Source of the DNA: Coraliomargarita sp965656715
Lineage (GTDB): Bacteria > Verrucomicrobiota > Verrucomicrobiia > Opitutales > Coraliomargaritaceae
DNA length: 22,294 nucleotides
Assembly: GCA_965656715.1 (NCBI GenBank)
Contig: CBFHLR010000049.1
Span: 1-22,294, forward strand
Direction: 5' to 3'
The notes under the pieces are model-generated. The model was not told where the DNA came from and did no database searches. It saw only the letters and a program-made list of their open reading frames with translations. How positions within the stretch are numbered: the first letter of the stretch is position 1; every line of letters begins with the position of its first letter. Shown one piece after another: positions 8,474 to 15,685 of the stretch. Made by a program: the position numbers and the translations under genes.

Positions 8474-9490
8474 TTAAAGTGTTTTGAGGAAGAATTTTCC
8501 GTCTGTTTCGTCGGCCAATTTCTGCTGTAATTTTAAAAGTCCAGGGTTTGACTCCCCTGTCGCCTTGTTTTTCTGCCCCAGAGGAGACAGAAAGTCGTGC
8601 ATGATGACTGTGATCTTGCCGCGTTTCATGCTTTTAATCACTGTGTCGACAGCCTCAGCGCCCACATTATCCTGAAAGTCGGCAAACCAATAGATCGCAT
8701 CCACGCCTTCATCGCGGAGAAATTCCATCGCACCATGGGTTCCGCCCTTCACACTCTGTCCTCTCTTCAAAGCAAAGAGAATATAGCCACGCTCCTCTTT
8801 TTCCAGTTTGCCCCAGATTTTCTCAAACTCCTTGTTATTGTCTAAGAGCTTTTTCGTGAAAGCTTGGGCGGAGACGCTAGCAGCCTTCTTGTGTGACTTC
8901 GTGGCCTTTTCGAAGTCCTTCAGTGGATAGATACTCGTTTGCTCAGCCCCAGTCATACCGCAACCGGGAACTAACACGATGACGGCGTCCTTGAACTCTT
9001 TATTGATTTCGTTGACGACTTTATCGATCGCCTTGTGGGTCGAGAAGGAGATGTCGAGGATCACACCGAGCTTGTTTGCAGTGACTTCGGTGCCGAACAG
9101 ATTAGCGGTGATCGCCATTTCACGGATGCCACCGCCGGTGCCCATGCCGCTGCCGAAGCCGCCGCTCCCACGACCATAGGAGGAGTAGCTGTCGACATTC
9201 ACGTCGATGTTCAGCGCAGGCAGTGCGATGTCGGGCGAATCCACCGTAATCGGATTTGGGCGCGGCGGAGAGCTTTCTTCGTTACGCTGCTCAAGGTTCA
9301 CTTCGAATTCAGGAATCTCTTCAACTGGCGGTGGAGGTGGCGGAGCCTCGAAGGTAACCTCCTCCCGCATCACAACTTCGGCGATTTTCATCACGCCGAA
9401 AATTAGGAGCCCGACGAGGTGAACGCCGATGCTGATGGCGATCACCAGCACGAGAGTGTTTCGAGTCGACTTTTTATTGGTAAGATTCAT
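8474..9490 (-). CDS. Membrane-anchored VWA-like protein with TonB-like N-terminus
   Basis: 338 residues, the only non-enzyme in the window. One membrane segment (about residues 12-33, VLVIAISIGVHLVGLLIFGV) with a short basic N-terminus predicts an inner-membrane anchor with the rest in the periplasm. A proline/acidic stretch (PPPPPPVEEIPEF, 50-62, then PPRPNP) resembles the neck of TonB, but no TonB C-terminal domain follows. A glycine-rich hinge (107-121) leads to a VWA-like fold: LGVILDISFS gives a MIDAS-type DxSxS (Asp146, Ser148, Ser150), with Thr251 and Asp271 (FADFQD) as candidate remaining metal ligands. It starts 2 bp after the upstream sulfatase stop, so it is translated with the enzymes. 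It may be a scaffold or adhesin-like partner; no enzymatic role is visible. The fold call rests on motif reading only. Confidence 0.8.
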   Translation of the reverse strand: MNLTNKKSTRNTLVLVIAISIGVHLVGLLIFGVMKIAEVVMREEVTFEAPPPPPPVEEIPEFEVNLEQRNEESSPPRPNPITVDSPDIALPALNIDVNVDSYSSYGRGSGGFGSGMGTGGGIREMAITANLFGTEVTANKLGVILDISFSTHKAIDKVVNEINKEFKDAVIVLVPGCGMTGAEQTSIYPLKDFEKATKSHKKAASVSAQAFTKKLLDNNKEFEKIWGKLEKEERGYILFALKRGQSVKGGTHGAMEFLRDEGVDAIYWFADFQDNVGAEAVDTVIKSMKRGKITVIMHDFLSPLGQKNKATGESNPGLLKLQQKLADETDGKFFLKTL

Positions 9491-9492
9491 AA

Positions 9493-11076
9493 CTAATTAT
9501 TGTTACGTAGGTCACGAAACGGATACGGGCGTTCGTCCTGCGTCGCATCGTAATCGGGATTGGGCTGCGGCATGTAGTGGGCCTTTACGTTGGCCTTCAA
9601 CCAAGCCTGCATTTCCTTAAACAAAGAGGTTCTGAGCTCAGGTAATCGCTCCGAAAGATCTGTGTTCTCGTATGGGTCGTCGACGATGTTATACAGCTCA
9701 AGCTTCCCATGCCAGTCCCAGATCAGCTTAAAGTCTCCCTTGCGCATGCCGGTATGCGGCGTCAATGGCAGGTTATGATCGGGGTGCATCACTTTGACAT
9801 TATACGGATAGTGCCAGACAATCGTTCGGTCACCGAGCTGCGTATCCGGATTGGCGAGCAGCCCCGTCAAATCCATGCCATCGAGATCGTCAGGAGTCTG
9901 GTTGCCGGTAATCGCGGTAAGCGTCGGCAAGTGGTCATACATCGAGACCACCGAATCACACCAAAGTCCCCCTTCATATTTACCCGGCAGATAATACACC
10001 AGCGGCACACGCACCCCACCCTCATACATGGTGGCCTTGCCGCCTTTAAATGGAGCGTTGTCTGTGGAGTTCGTGTATTCGGCGCCGCCATTATCCGAAG
10101 CAAAGATAATCAAAGTATTCTGATCCAGTCCCTGCGCTTCAAGTGCTTCCATGAGGCGACCGACCGAGTCGTCGAGGTGCTTGATCATCGCCGCATAGGT
10201 CATGTTCTCATGACCCAGCGTTCCTTTCTGCGGCTTGTTGGCGAACAGTTGCTTGGTTTCTTCAGGTGCCTGCAAGGGGGTGTGCACCGCGAAGTGACAA
10301 AAATACAGGAAGAAGGGTTTCTGTGAGACGCCCTTCTCTTTTTCTGCCGCATACTTGTCGATGAAGCCCACGGCAAGATCAGTCAGGTGATCGGTGAGGT
10401 ATGGGCCCTGTTCTTTCGGTTGCTGCTGTTTGCTCTTCTTGCCCCCTTTTCCCCCGGCGTAATAAGAGCATCCTCCCGAGTCTTTCTTCCAGAGAACGTC
10501 ATCGAAGCCGTGCGCGGCCGGTTGCAGTGCTACCACACTGTGTCCACCCACGTGCCATTTGCCGATAAAAACGGAGTGGTGGCTGCCCAGCACGTTCGGC
10601 AGGTTGACCGGAGATGGCGCCAGGCCGGTATTGGATTTCCCGTTCAACCAGGCCTGTTGCTCTTTGATCCGGTCTTTATGATCGATCGCATCGTGCGGAC
10701 TGTGTCCCTCCGGCACGGCCAGCTTCTTATGAAAATAAGTTGGCGTGTTTGGAGTGGCCGTCGTGAAACCGGATCGTGCCGCATTCTTGCCCGTCAGAAT
10801 CGACGCACGCGTCGGCGAACAGAGCGGGTTGGCATAGGCCTGCGAAAAGGCAATGCCCTTGCTGACGAGTTTATCGAGGTGCGGGGTTTCATAGAACAGC
10901 TCCTCGGTTTGCTTGCCGGTGAAATGGCTGGCGAAGGCAGACACATCGGTAATGCCGAGGTCGTCGGCCAGGATGAATACCACATTCGGCGCGGCCTGCT
11001 CGTTTGTATTGGCGTTTACACTACAGCAAGCCAGTAGTGCGCTTGCCGCAAAGGCTATTCTTATATAATTCCTCAT
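9493..11076 (-). CDS. Secreted S1 sulfatase with CSPTR signature
   Basis: The frame is open up to 11223, but the first 49 codons lie inside the upstream GH106 gene and look nothing like a leader. ATG 11076 overlaps that gene's stop (ATGA, 11073-11076), is preceded by AAGGAAAG, and yields the signal peptide MRNYIRIAFAASALLACCSV, giving 527 residues. The core starts NVVFILADDLGITDVSAFAS. The signature is CSPTR with Cys86; Thr in place of the usual Ser is a known functional variant (CxPxR). VFIGKWHVGGH, FFLYFCHFAVHTPLQ, FASDNGGAEY and YEGGVRVPLVYY follow. A low-complexity insertion rich in Gly, Lys and Gln (GGKGGKKSKQQQPKEQG, encoded at about 10405-10460) sits in a surface loop. Substrate unknown; coupling to GH106 suggests shared action on the same glycan. 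Confidence 0.93.
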   Translation of the reverse strand: MRNYIRIAFAASALLACCSVNANTNEQAAPNVVFILADDLGITDVSAFASHFTGKQTEELFYETPHLDKLVSKGIAFSQAYANPLCSPTRASILTGKNAARSGFTTATPNTPTYFHKKLAVPEGHSPHDAIDHKDRIKEQQAWLNGKSNTGLAPSPVNLPNVLGSHHSVFIGKWHVGGHSVVALQPAAHGFDDVLWKKDSGGCSYYAGGKGGKKSKQQQPKEQGPYLTDHLTDLAVGFIDKYAAEKEKGVSQKPFFLYFCHFAVHTPLQAPEETKQLFANKPQKGTLGHENMTYAAMIKHLDDSVGRLMEALEAQGLDQNTLIIFASDNGGAEYTNSTDNAPFKGGKATMYEGGVRVPLVYYLPGKYEGGLWCDSVVSMYDHLPTLTAITGNQTPDDLDGMDLTGLLANPDTQLGDRTIVWHYPYNVKVMHPDHNLPLTPHTGMRKGDFKLIWDWHGKLELYNIVDDPYENTDLSERLPELRTSLFKEMQAWLKANVKAHYMPQPNPDYDATQDERPYPFRDLRNNN

Positions 11077-13979
11077 TTTACTTTCCTTACGGTTACTGTC
11101 TTTAACTGAACGGTTTCGCCCAGCTTCGGTTTGCCTTTCGTGGTGGAAGTGACGCGCACCTCCATTGAATTCTTTCCAGAGTTCAGGGCATCGGTAACAT
11201 CCAATGCAAACGGCGGCATCCAAAGCGTGTCGTAGGTTTTGCCGTTGAGCGTCACCTGCGCCATCACCTCGACCTTGCCCAAATCCAAGATCACGCGCTG
11301 GTCTGTTCCAAATGCTTTCGGGAGTTCGAATTCGGTAACGCGCGTTTCGGTGAAGCCATCGTTATCGGTCGATTCGGTTTCCCACCCGTTTATTTGTGCG
11401 GTTTGCGAATCGGATTGAATGCTAAGCGAGCGCGTGGAGCCGTCGCTCATCGTCAGCTGATAGCTTCCGGATTGCTCGGTTTCGGCGACGAGTTCCTTAC
11501 TCGCGTTATAATACAGCTTCAGTTCGCTCGCAGGCGCTGAGGCTTTGACGACGGAGGGCGCGGTTGCTTTTTCGCGGAATAGAACGAAGAAGGAATCGGC
11601 ACGGTCTTTGACGTCGATTTCGATTTTCGTTCCGTTCGCGGTTTGTTCGAAACGGGCGATTTGCTTGATCTCGCCGGTGACTGGATTCATCAGCTCCGGC
11701 TGCATACCTTTGACGCGCAAGGTGGCTGAGAACGCTCCCGTTTTTGCAAAATTGGAGAGGAAGAACGAGTGCTGATCGCCTTGCTTACGCTCAATCCAGC
11801 GAGTCGAACAAGTCTGATTGGAAACCGCAGGCTGAATGGTCAAGGCGCTGAGTTGTTGCGCAGAAACAGGAACCGAGCGGATGATCTTGCCGCCTTTTTT
11901 CTCCAAGTCATCGATCCGCTTCTGGATGTGTGGGCGGATGTATTTGAGCGTGCTCGGAATTGTCATGACTGGCCAACTCGCGGCGATTCGTTGCGGGTCG
12001 TTTTCGTCGTATGTCACCCATTGGCCATCCACAACATCGAGTTTACGTAGGATCGCATCGGAGCCGACGTAATCATACTGGTAGCCCTTCGGAACGGGAT
12101 TTGCCGGCCCAATCATCTGCGGCGCAAAATCGCCGATATAAACGAGCACATCCGCTGCGGGGTTCCCCCATTGTAGCATGGTGTGGCTGCGCTGCAGATA
12201 GTTTACCCAACTCTGTGCCTCGTTAAACCAAGGTGTATTACGGTGGAAGGCGGTGCCAAACCACGGGTTTTCTCCCGGCGCACCGTCTCGCGCCTGATGC
12301 GCATACACGTGTAGCACGAAGTGGTTGATGCCTTCACAAAAAAGCTGCTCGCCCCGTGCCTTAAAACTGTAGGGATGATCGGCTAAGTTGAGTCTGCTGG
12401 TGAATGCTTCGGCATAGGTCTGACGTTTGCCATACGTATGTGCTGCTGAGCTCGCCGCTCGGCATTCGATGGTTCCGCGGTTACTTGGATTGGTCCAAAA
12501 CTCACCGCCGACCATATCGGCATAGCCACCATAGATCGTGAAGTCGCCGGGAAATCCCCAGTGTCCGTAATTCTCACACCAGAGAGTCAAGCCATGCTCA
12601 TGCGACGCGTCGCGGAGTTCACCGACATAATTTTCTGCAATCATATCGGCTATGGTGCGGCGCAGGTCCCAAAGGAACTGGTCGGACTTTTGCGCACTAT
12701 CAATCACAGCCCCAGTCAAGGTCGGTAGCAGCGCAATCGGACTATAGCCGTTTCGCTTTTCAAATTCGACAGCGAATCCATCGGTCCAGTTCTGTGCACC
12801 CACTTCATAACTATCGATCGTGATGCCCTTGAAGGCGGCCTTTTCTTCTGGAGTCATCTTGGCAATCAATTCACCAAACATCGAATCGAAATGATGACGC
12901 GTGTGCTGCTTGCTCATCTTATCGACTTCCAATCCAGTCGCGGTTGGCGGCGCAGGGTGATTCGTTACCCCCGTGGTGATCATGCCAAAATAGAGGATCG
13001 TCCAGTCCCCTTTCGGCAAGCTGCAGTTCAAATTTCCGTCGGCACCAAGATGCTCACTCAGGTCGATGATTTTCGTGGANNNNNNNNNNNNNNNNNNNNN
13101 NNNNNNNNNNNNNNNNNNNNNNNNNNNNNNNNNNNNNNNNNNNNNNNNNNNNNNNNNNNNNNNNNNNNNNNNNNNNNNNTTTTTCTTCTTCGTTGCCCCT
13201 TTAACGGGCAGGTAATCGAGTTCGAATCGCTGCGCGGTTACATCTGCAAAGCTGACCGTTTGGGCACCATCGGCCAGAAAGTCGGTTTTGGGGTAGCCTG
13301 CCTTAATGTCGATTTTGGTAACCAGCTCGCGTGTTCCGTTACGAATCGCAAACAAAGAACCGGTCACCGCTCCGTGGATGGAAAGTGAGCGTGCGGTAAA
13401 GGCTTCGCTGTGCTGGAAGACATAGCGCTGCTTCACGGTTCGCTCACCTTTGATCGAAACCGTATTGAGCTTCGGGAACGCCAGCACGGCGATATCCTGA
13501 GAGCCTCCGCCGGGCACGCCCTTTGCACGAATGCGTTGCTGAATAGCACCGCCCTGGGATTCAATCTCGTTCCAGATGACACGACGCATCGACTGCTCCG
13601 GCTGAATCCACGGCCCGCCCGATTGGCTCCAGCCGGGGCCGTTGAACATCGTCAGTTCGACCCCCACACGGTTCGCTTCTTTGAAGGCGTGACGCGTGGC
13701 GTCAAACCATCCCGCCTCCGGCATCTTGAGCGCGTTTTCAACGCCGCCGTCAAAGGTAACATTGCCGATCATCGCACGCGAGATCCCCACCTGCGCCATC
13801 GTCTCAAGGTCTTGGGTAATCCCCTCTTTCGTGATATCACCATTCAGCCAATACCAGTAGCACCATGGCTTAGCCGCATCGGTGGGTTGTTTAAATATGG
13901 ACGACAGCGTATCCGCTGAAGCGATGCTGCTGAGGAGGCTCCACCCCAAAAGGATGGCGAGAGACAAGGGTTTAGTCAT
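11073..13979 (-). CDS. GH106-type alpha-L-rhamnosidase-like glycoside hydrolase, secreted, interrupted by an assembly gap
   Basis: 968 codons as written, including 100 N at 13080-13179; both flanks are in one frame. MTKPLSLAILLGWSLLSSIA is a signal peptide. Family landmarks match the 5435-8413 gene: WCYWYWLNGDIT, FNGPGWSQSGGPW, IQPEQSMRRVIWNE, IDSYEVGAQNWT, LWDLRRTIADMI, WCENYGHWGFPGDF and GGEFW. The beta-sandwich C-terminus (LWMPPFALDVTDAL) is nearly the same in both. The two differ most about residues 74-105, just before the FNxPGWS motif, where this protein has TFDGGVENALKMPEAGW; this could alter substrate choice. Predicted role: release of alpha-L-rhamnose or a similar sugar from a sulfated polymer outside the cytoplasm. 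It is preceded by a 70-bp spacer with a strong hairpin and overlaps the next sulfatase by ATGA. Confidence 0.91.
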   Translation of the reverse strand: MTKPLSLAILLGWSLLSSIASADTLSSIFKQPTDAAKPWCYWYWLNGDITKEGITQDLETMAQVGISRAMIGNVTFDGGVENALKMPEAGWFDATRHAFKEANRVGVELTMFNGPGWSQSGGPWIQPEQSMRRVIWNEIESQGGAIQQRIRAKGVPGGGSQDIAVLAFPKLNTVSIKGERTVKQRYVFQHSEAFTARSLSIHGAVTGSLFAIRNGTRELVTKIDIKAGYPKTDFLADGAQTVSFADVTAQRFELDYLPVKGATKKKXXXXXXXXXXXXXXXXXXXXXXXXXXXXXXXXXXSTKIIDLSEHLGADGNLNCSLPKGDWTILYFGMITTGVTNHPAPPTATGLEVDKMSKQHTRHHFDSMFGELIAKMTPEEKAAFKGITIDSYEVGAQNWTDGFAVEFEKRNGYSPIALLPTLTGAVIDSAQKSDQFLWDLRRTIADMIAENYVGELRDASHEHGLTLWCENYGHWGFPGDFTIYGGYADMVGGEFWTNPSNRGTIECRAASSAAHTYGKRQTYAEAFTSRLNLADHPYSFKARGEQLFCEGINHFVLHVYAHQARDGAPGENPWFGTAFHRNTPWFNEAQSWVNYLQRSHTMLQWGNPAADVLVYIGDFAPQMIGPANPVPKGYQYDYVGSDAILRKLDVVDGQWVTYDENDPQRIAASWPVMTIPSTLKYIRPHIQKRIDDLEKKGGKIIRSVPVSAQQLSALTIQPAVSNQTCSTRWIERKQGDQHSFFLSNFAKTGAFSATLRVKGMQPELMNPVTGEIKQIARFEQTANGTKIEIDVKDRADSFFVLFREKATAPSVVKASAPASELKLYYNASKELVAETEQSGSYQLTMSDGSTRSLSIQSDSQTAQINGWETESTDNDGFTETRVTEFELPKAFGTDQRVILDLGKVEVMAQVTLNGKTYDTLWMPPFALDVTDALNSGKNSMEVRVTSTTKGKPKLGETVQLKTVTVRKVK
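13080..13179. other. Assembly gap, 100 N, inside GH106 gene
   Basis: A run of 100 N. The flanks read GATKKK (upstream side) and STKIIDL (downstream side) on the minus strand. In the paralogue at 5435-8413 the same two points are separated by about 53 residues, so the real missing sequence is probably near 157 bp, which also keeps the frame (157 and 100 are both 1 modulo 3). The A-rich lysine codons at the edge and the near-identical paralogue are likely reasons the assembly broke here. Confidence 0.95.
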
Positions 13980-14000
13980 TTTTCTTCGCGTAAAACAAGA

Positions 14001-14031
14001 ATGTGCCGGTGCACTCAGTGCACCGGCACAT
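14001..14031 (-). terminator. Perfect 14-bp inverted repeat between sulfatase and GH106 genes; possible attenuator
   Basis: Stem ATGTGCCGGTGCAC (14001-14014), 3-nt loop, and perfect complement GTGCACCGGCACAT (14018-14031). It lies in the 70-bp spacer between the stop of the sulfatase (14050) and the ATG of the GH106 gene (13979). In the minus-strand transcript the hairpin is followed by CUUGUUUUA, a weak U-tract, so partial termination or attenuation before the GH106 gene is possible. It could equally protect the upstream mRNA 3' end, or be a copy of a dispersed palindromic repeat. The structure is certain; its role is not. Confidence 0.6.
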
Positions 14032-14049
14032 CAAATTAGGTTAACATTT

Positions 14050-15669
14050 TTATTTCTTCTTTTTCGGCTGGTTAAAATCGGGAACCGGCTCCCCACGGCT
14101 AATCGCTTCAGTGGCCTCAAAAGACTTATGCCCGGTTGACTGAGCTCCCAGAATTTCGTGCCGCTCTTGAGGCATTTCAGCCCGGTGTTTTTTGATCACC
14201 GCTGCATATTCTGGATTATCGATTACATTGTTCCAATCATGAGCATCTTTGCGACGATCATAGAACTCTTCCGAGCCGTCATTGTAATGGATGTAGCGAT
14301 AGTCTTCGGAGATAATCGCATAATTGCCCGGACCGAAACTGGTGCGGGCATAATGTGGCCACTCAGCCTGCGGATTCTTCAGCAACGGCAACAGTGACTT
14401 ACCTTCGTGCTTCGGGTCGGCTTTCATCCCCGTTAACTCAAGTAATGTTGGATAGATATCGAGGAGCTGTGCAGGCTTGGAACAGACTCCGCCTTCGACA
14501 ATCCCCGGGCCAACAATAATCATCGGCGTGCGGGTGCCGTCCTCCCACAAACTACGTTTGGCAAAGCGCTCTTTCTCGCCCTGGTGAAAACCATGGTCGG
14601 TATACAGGACAATGTAGGTGTTGTCCCTGTAGGGGCTGGCATCCAGCGCATCGAGCACTTTTCCGATCTGATGATCCGTGAAGCTGATGCAGGCCAGATA
14701 CGATTGAACCAGGAGTTTTAACTGATCATTTGCTTCCACCCATTCCATGGTCGGCGCAACGTGATTGAGCCGGGTGAGATTCACGCCGTATTCCGAAATG
14801 TCGTCCAAATCGTTTTCCATCATTTTCGGCAGCTGCAGCGTTTCANNNNNNNNNNNNNNNNNNNNNNNNNNNNNNNNNNNNNNNNNNNNNNNNNNNNNNN
14901 NNNNNNNNNNNNNNNNNNNNNNNNNNNNNNNNNNNNNNNNNNNNAGCGGATACAGATCGAACCATTTTTGCGGTGCATATTGCGGCACGTGGGGGGTCCA
15001 ATAACCGGTCGCAATCAACCACGGTTGCTCATAGTCCTTCGCCAGTTGTTCCACGCCCCATGCTGCGATTTTATAATCCGGCATCAGGTCATCACTTTCG
15101 GGAAACACGCCCCAATCCCACAGCGGGTGCCCGGGAAATGGGCTGATTTTCTCTTTGGGATACGGACCAAAACCACCAAAGCCTCCCGCCCAGTTCGGCA
15201 GATATTTTTTGTGCTGCGAACCATTATGGAAAAGTTTTCCCGCTCCGGTCACATAATAGCCTTCGTCCTGAAAGCGCAGTGGCATGACGGTGCTTTCATC
15301 CACCACAGGAGATTCGCTGATATCGGGGTTCAAAAAGTAGATACCCGAGGTGCTCGGATACAGCGAGGTCATCATACTCGCACGCGAGGGATTGCAAACC
15401 GGCGACTGGCAGTGAGCATTGGTAAAAAGCACCCCGCGCGCGGCAAGCCGATCCATATTCGGCGTCTGCGCCTGCGGATGACCGCCCATGCAGCCGATCC
15501 AGTCATTCAAATCGTCGATCGCGATTAGTAGCACATTCGGCTTGTCCTGCCTGTCCACCATCGCCTTAGCGGAGGAGGAAGCTTGCCGAATGGGTTGTTG
15601 TGCTACGGCAGAAAAACCCAGCAGCAGCCCCGTGGTGATAATACTAATTTGCCTCATTCCGTATCTCAT
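14050..15669 (-). CDS. Secreted iduronate-2-sulfatase-like S1 sulfatase, carrying a spurious N block
   Basis: 539 codons as written, 506 without the 99 N. The start is ATG 15669; ATG 15657 (MRQISIITTGLLLGFSAVA) is an alternative, and both give a signal peptide. The core opens NVLLIAIDDLNDWIGCMGG, the form seen in iduronate-2-sulfatase-like enzymes, with signature CNPSR (Cys92). GYYVTGAGKLFHNG replaces the GKWHxG form, as usual in this subgroup. YWTPHVPQYAPQKWFDLYP, SYLACISFTDHQIGKVLDAL, YTDHGFHQGEKERFAKRSLWEDGTR (shown by its key HG, K and W positions) and YRYIHYNDGSEEFYDRRKD follow. The C-terminus ends in PKKKK. It lies 16 bp downstream of the large GH106-like gene and 70 bp upstream of the next GH106. 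It removes sulfate from a glycan; whether uronate, rhamnose or another sugar is unknown. Confidence 0.92.
   Translation of the reverse strand: MRYGMRQISIITTGLLLGFSAVAQQPIRQASSSAKAMVDRQDKPNVLLIAIDDLNDWIGCMGGHPQAQTPNMDRLAARGVLFTNAHCQSPVCNPSRASMMTSLYPSTSGIYFLNPDISESPVVDESTVMPLRFQDEGYYVTGAGKLFHNGSQHKKYLPNWAGGFGGFGPYPKEKISPFPGHPLWDWGVFPESDDLMPDYKIAAWGVEQLAKDYEQPWLIATGYWTPHVPQYAPQKWFDLYPXXXXXXXXXXXXXXXXXXXXXXXXXXXXXXXXXXETLQLPKMMENDLDDISEYGVNLTRLNHVAPTMEWVEANDQLKLLVQSYLACISFTDHQIGKVLDALDASPYRDNTYIVLYTDHGFHQGEKERFAKRSLWEDGTRTPMIIVGPGIVEGGVCSKPAQLLDIYPTLLELTGMKADPKHEGKSLLPLLKNPQAEWPHYARTSFGPGNYAIISEDYRYIHYNDGSEEFYDRRKDAHDWNNVIDNPEYAAVIKKHRAEMPQERHEILGAQSTGHKSFEATEAISRGEPVPDFNQPKKKK
14846..14944. other. 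99-N block inside sulfatase gene, probably with no missing bases
   Basis: The minus strand reads TGGTTCGATCTGTATCCGCT up to the block and TGAAACGCTGCAG after it. Joining the flanks directly restores the reading WFDLYPLETLQLP, which is how this part of iduronate-2-sulfatase-like proteins normally runs; the sulfatase at 19589-21379 has YFDKFPLDSIQLP at the same place. Since 99 is a multiple of three, the frame is kept either way. No direct repeats flank the block, so there is no sign of an inserted element. Confidence 0.8.
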
Positions 15670-15685
15670 AAACTTTTGATGCTGA

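Noticed and set aside
11077..11223. N-terminal extension of the sulfatase gene ending at 9493
   Set aside because: The extra 49 codons overlap the GH106 C-terminus in another frame and precede a perfect signal peptide at 11076 with an ATGA overlap.
14846..14944. A real insertion sequence or repeat hidden in the N block
   Set aside because: The flanks join without loss into the expected family sequence and no target duplication is seen at the edges.
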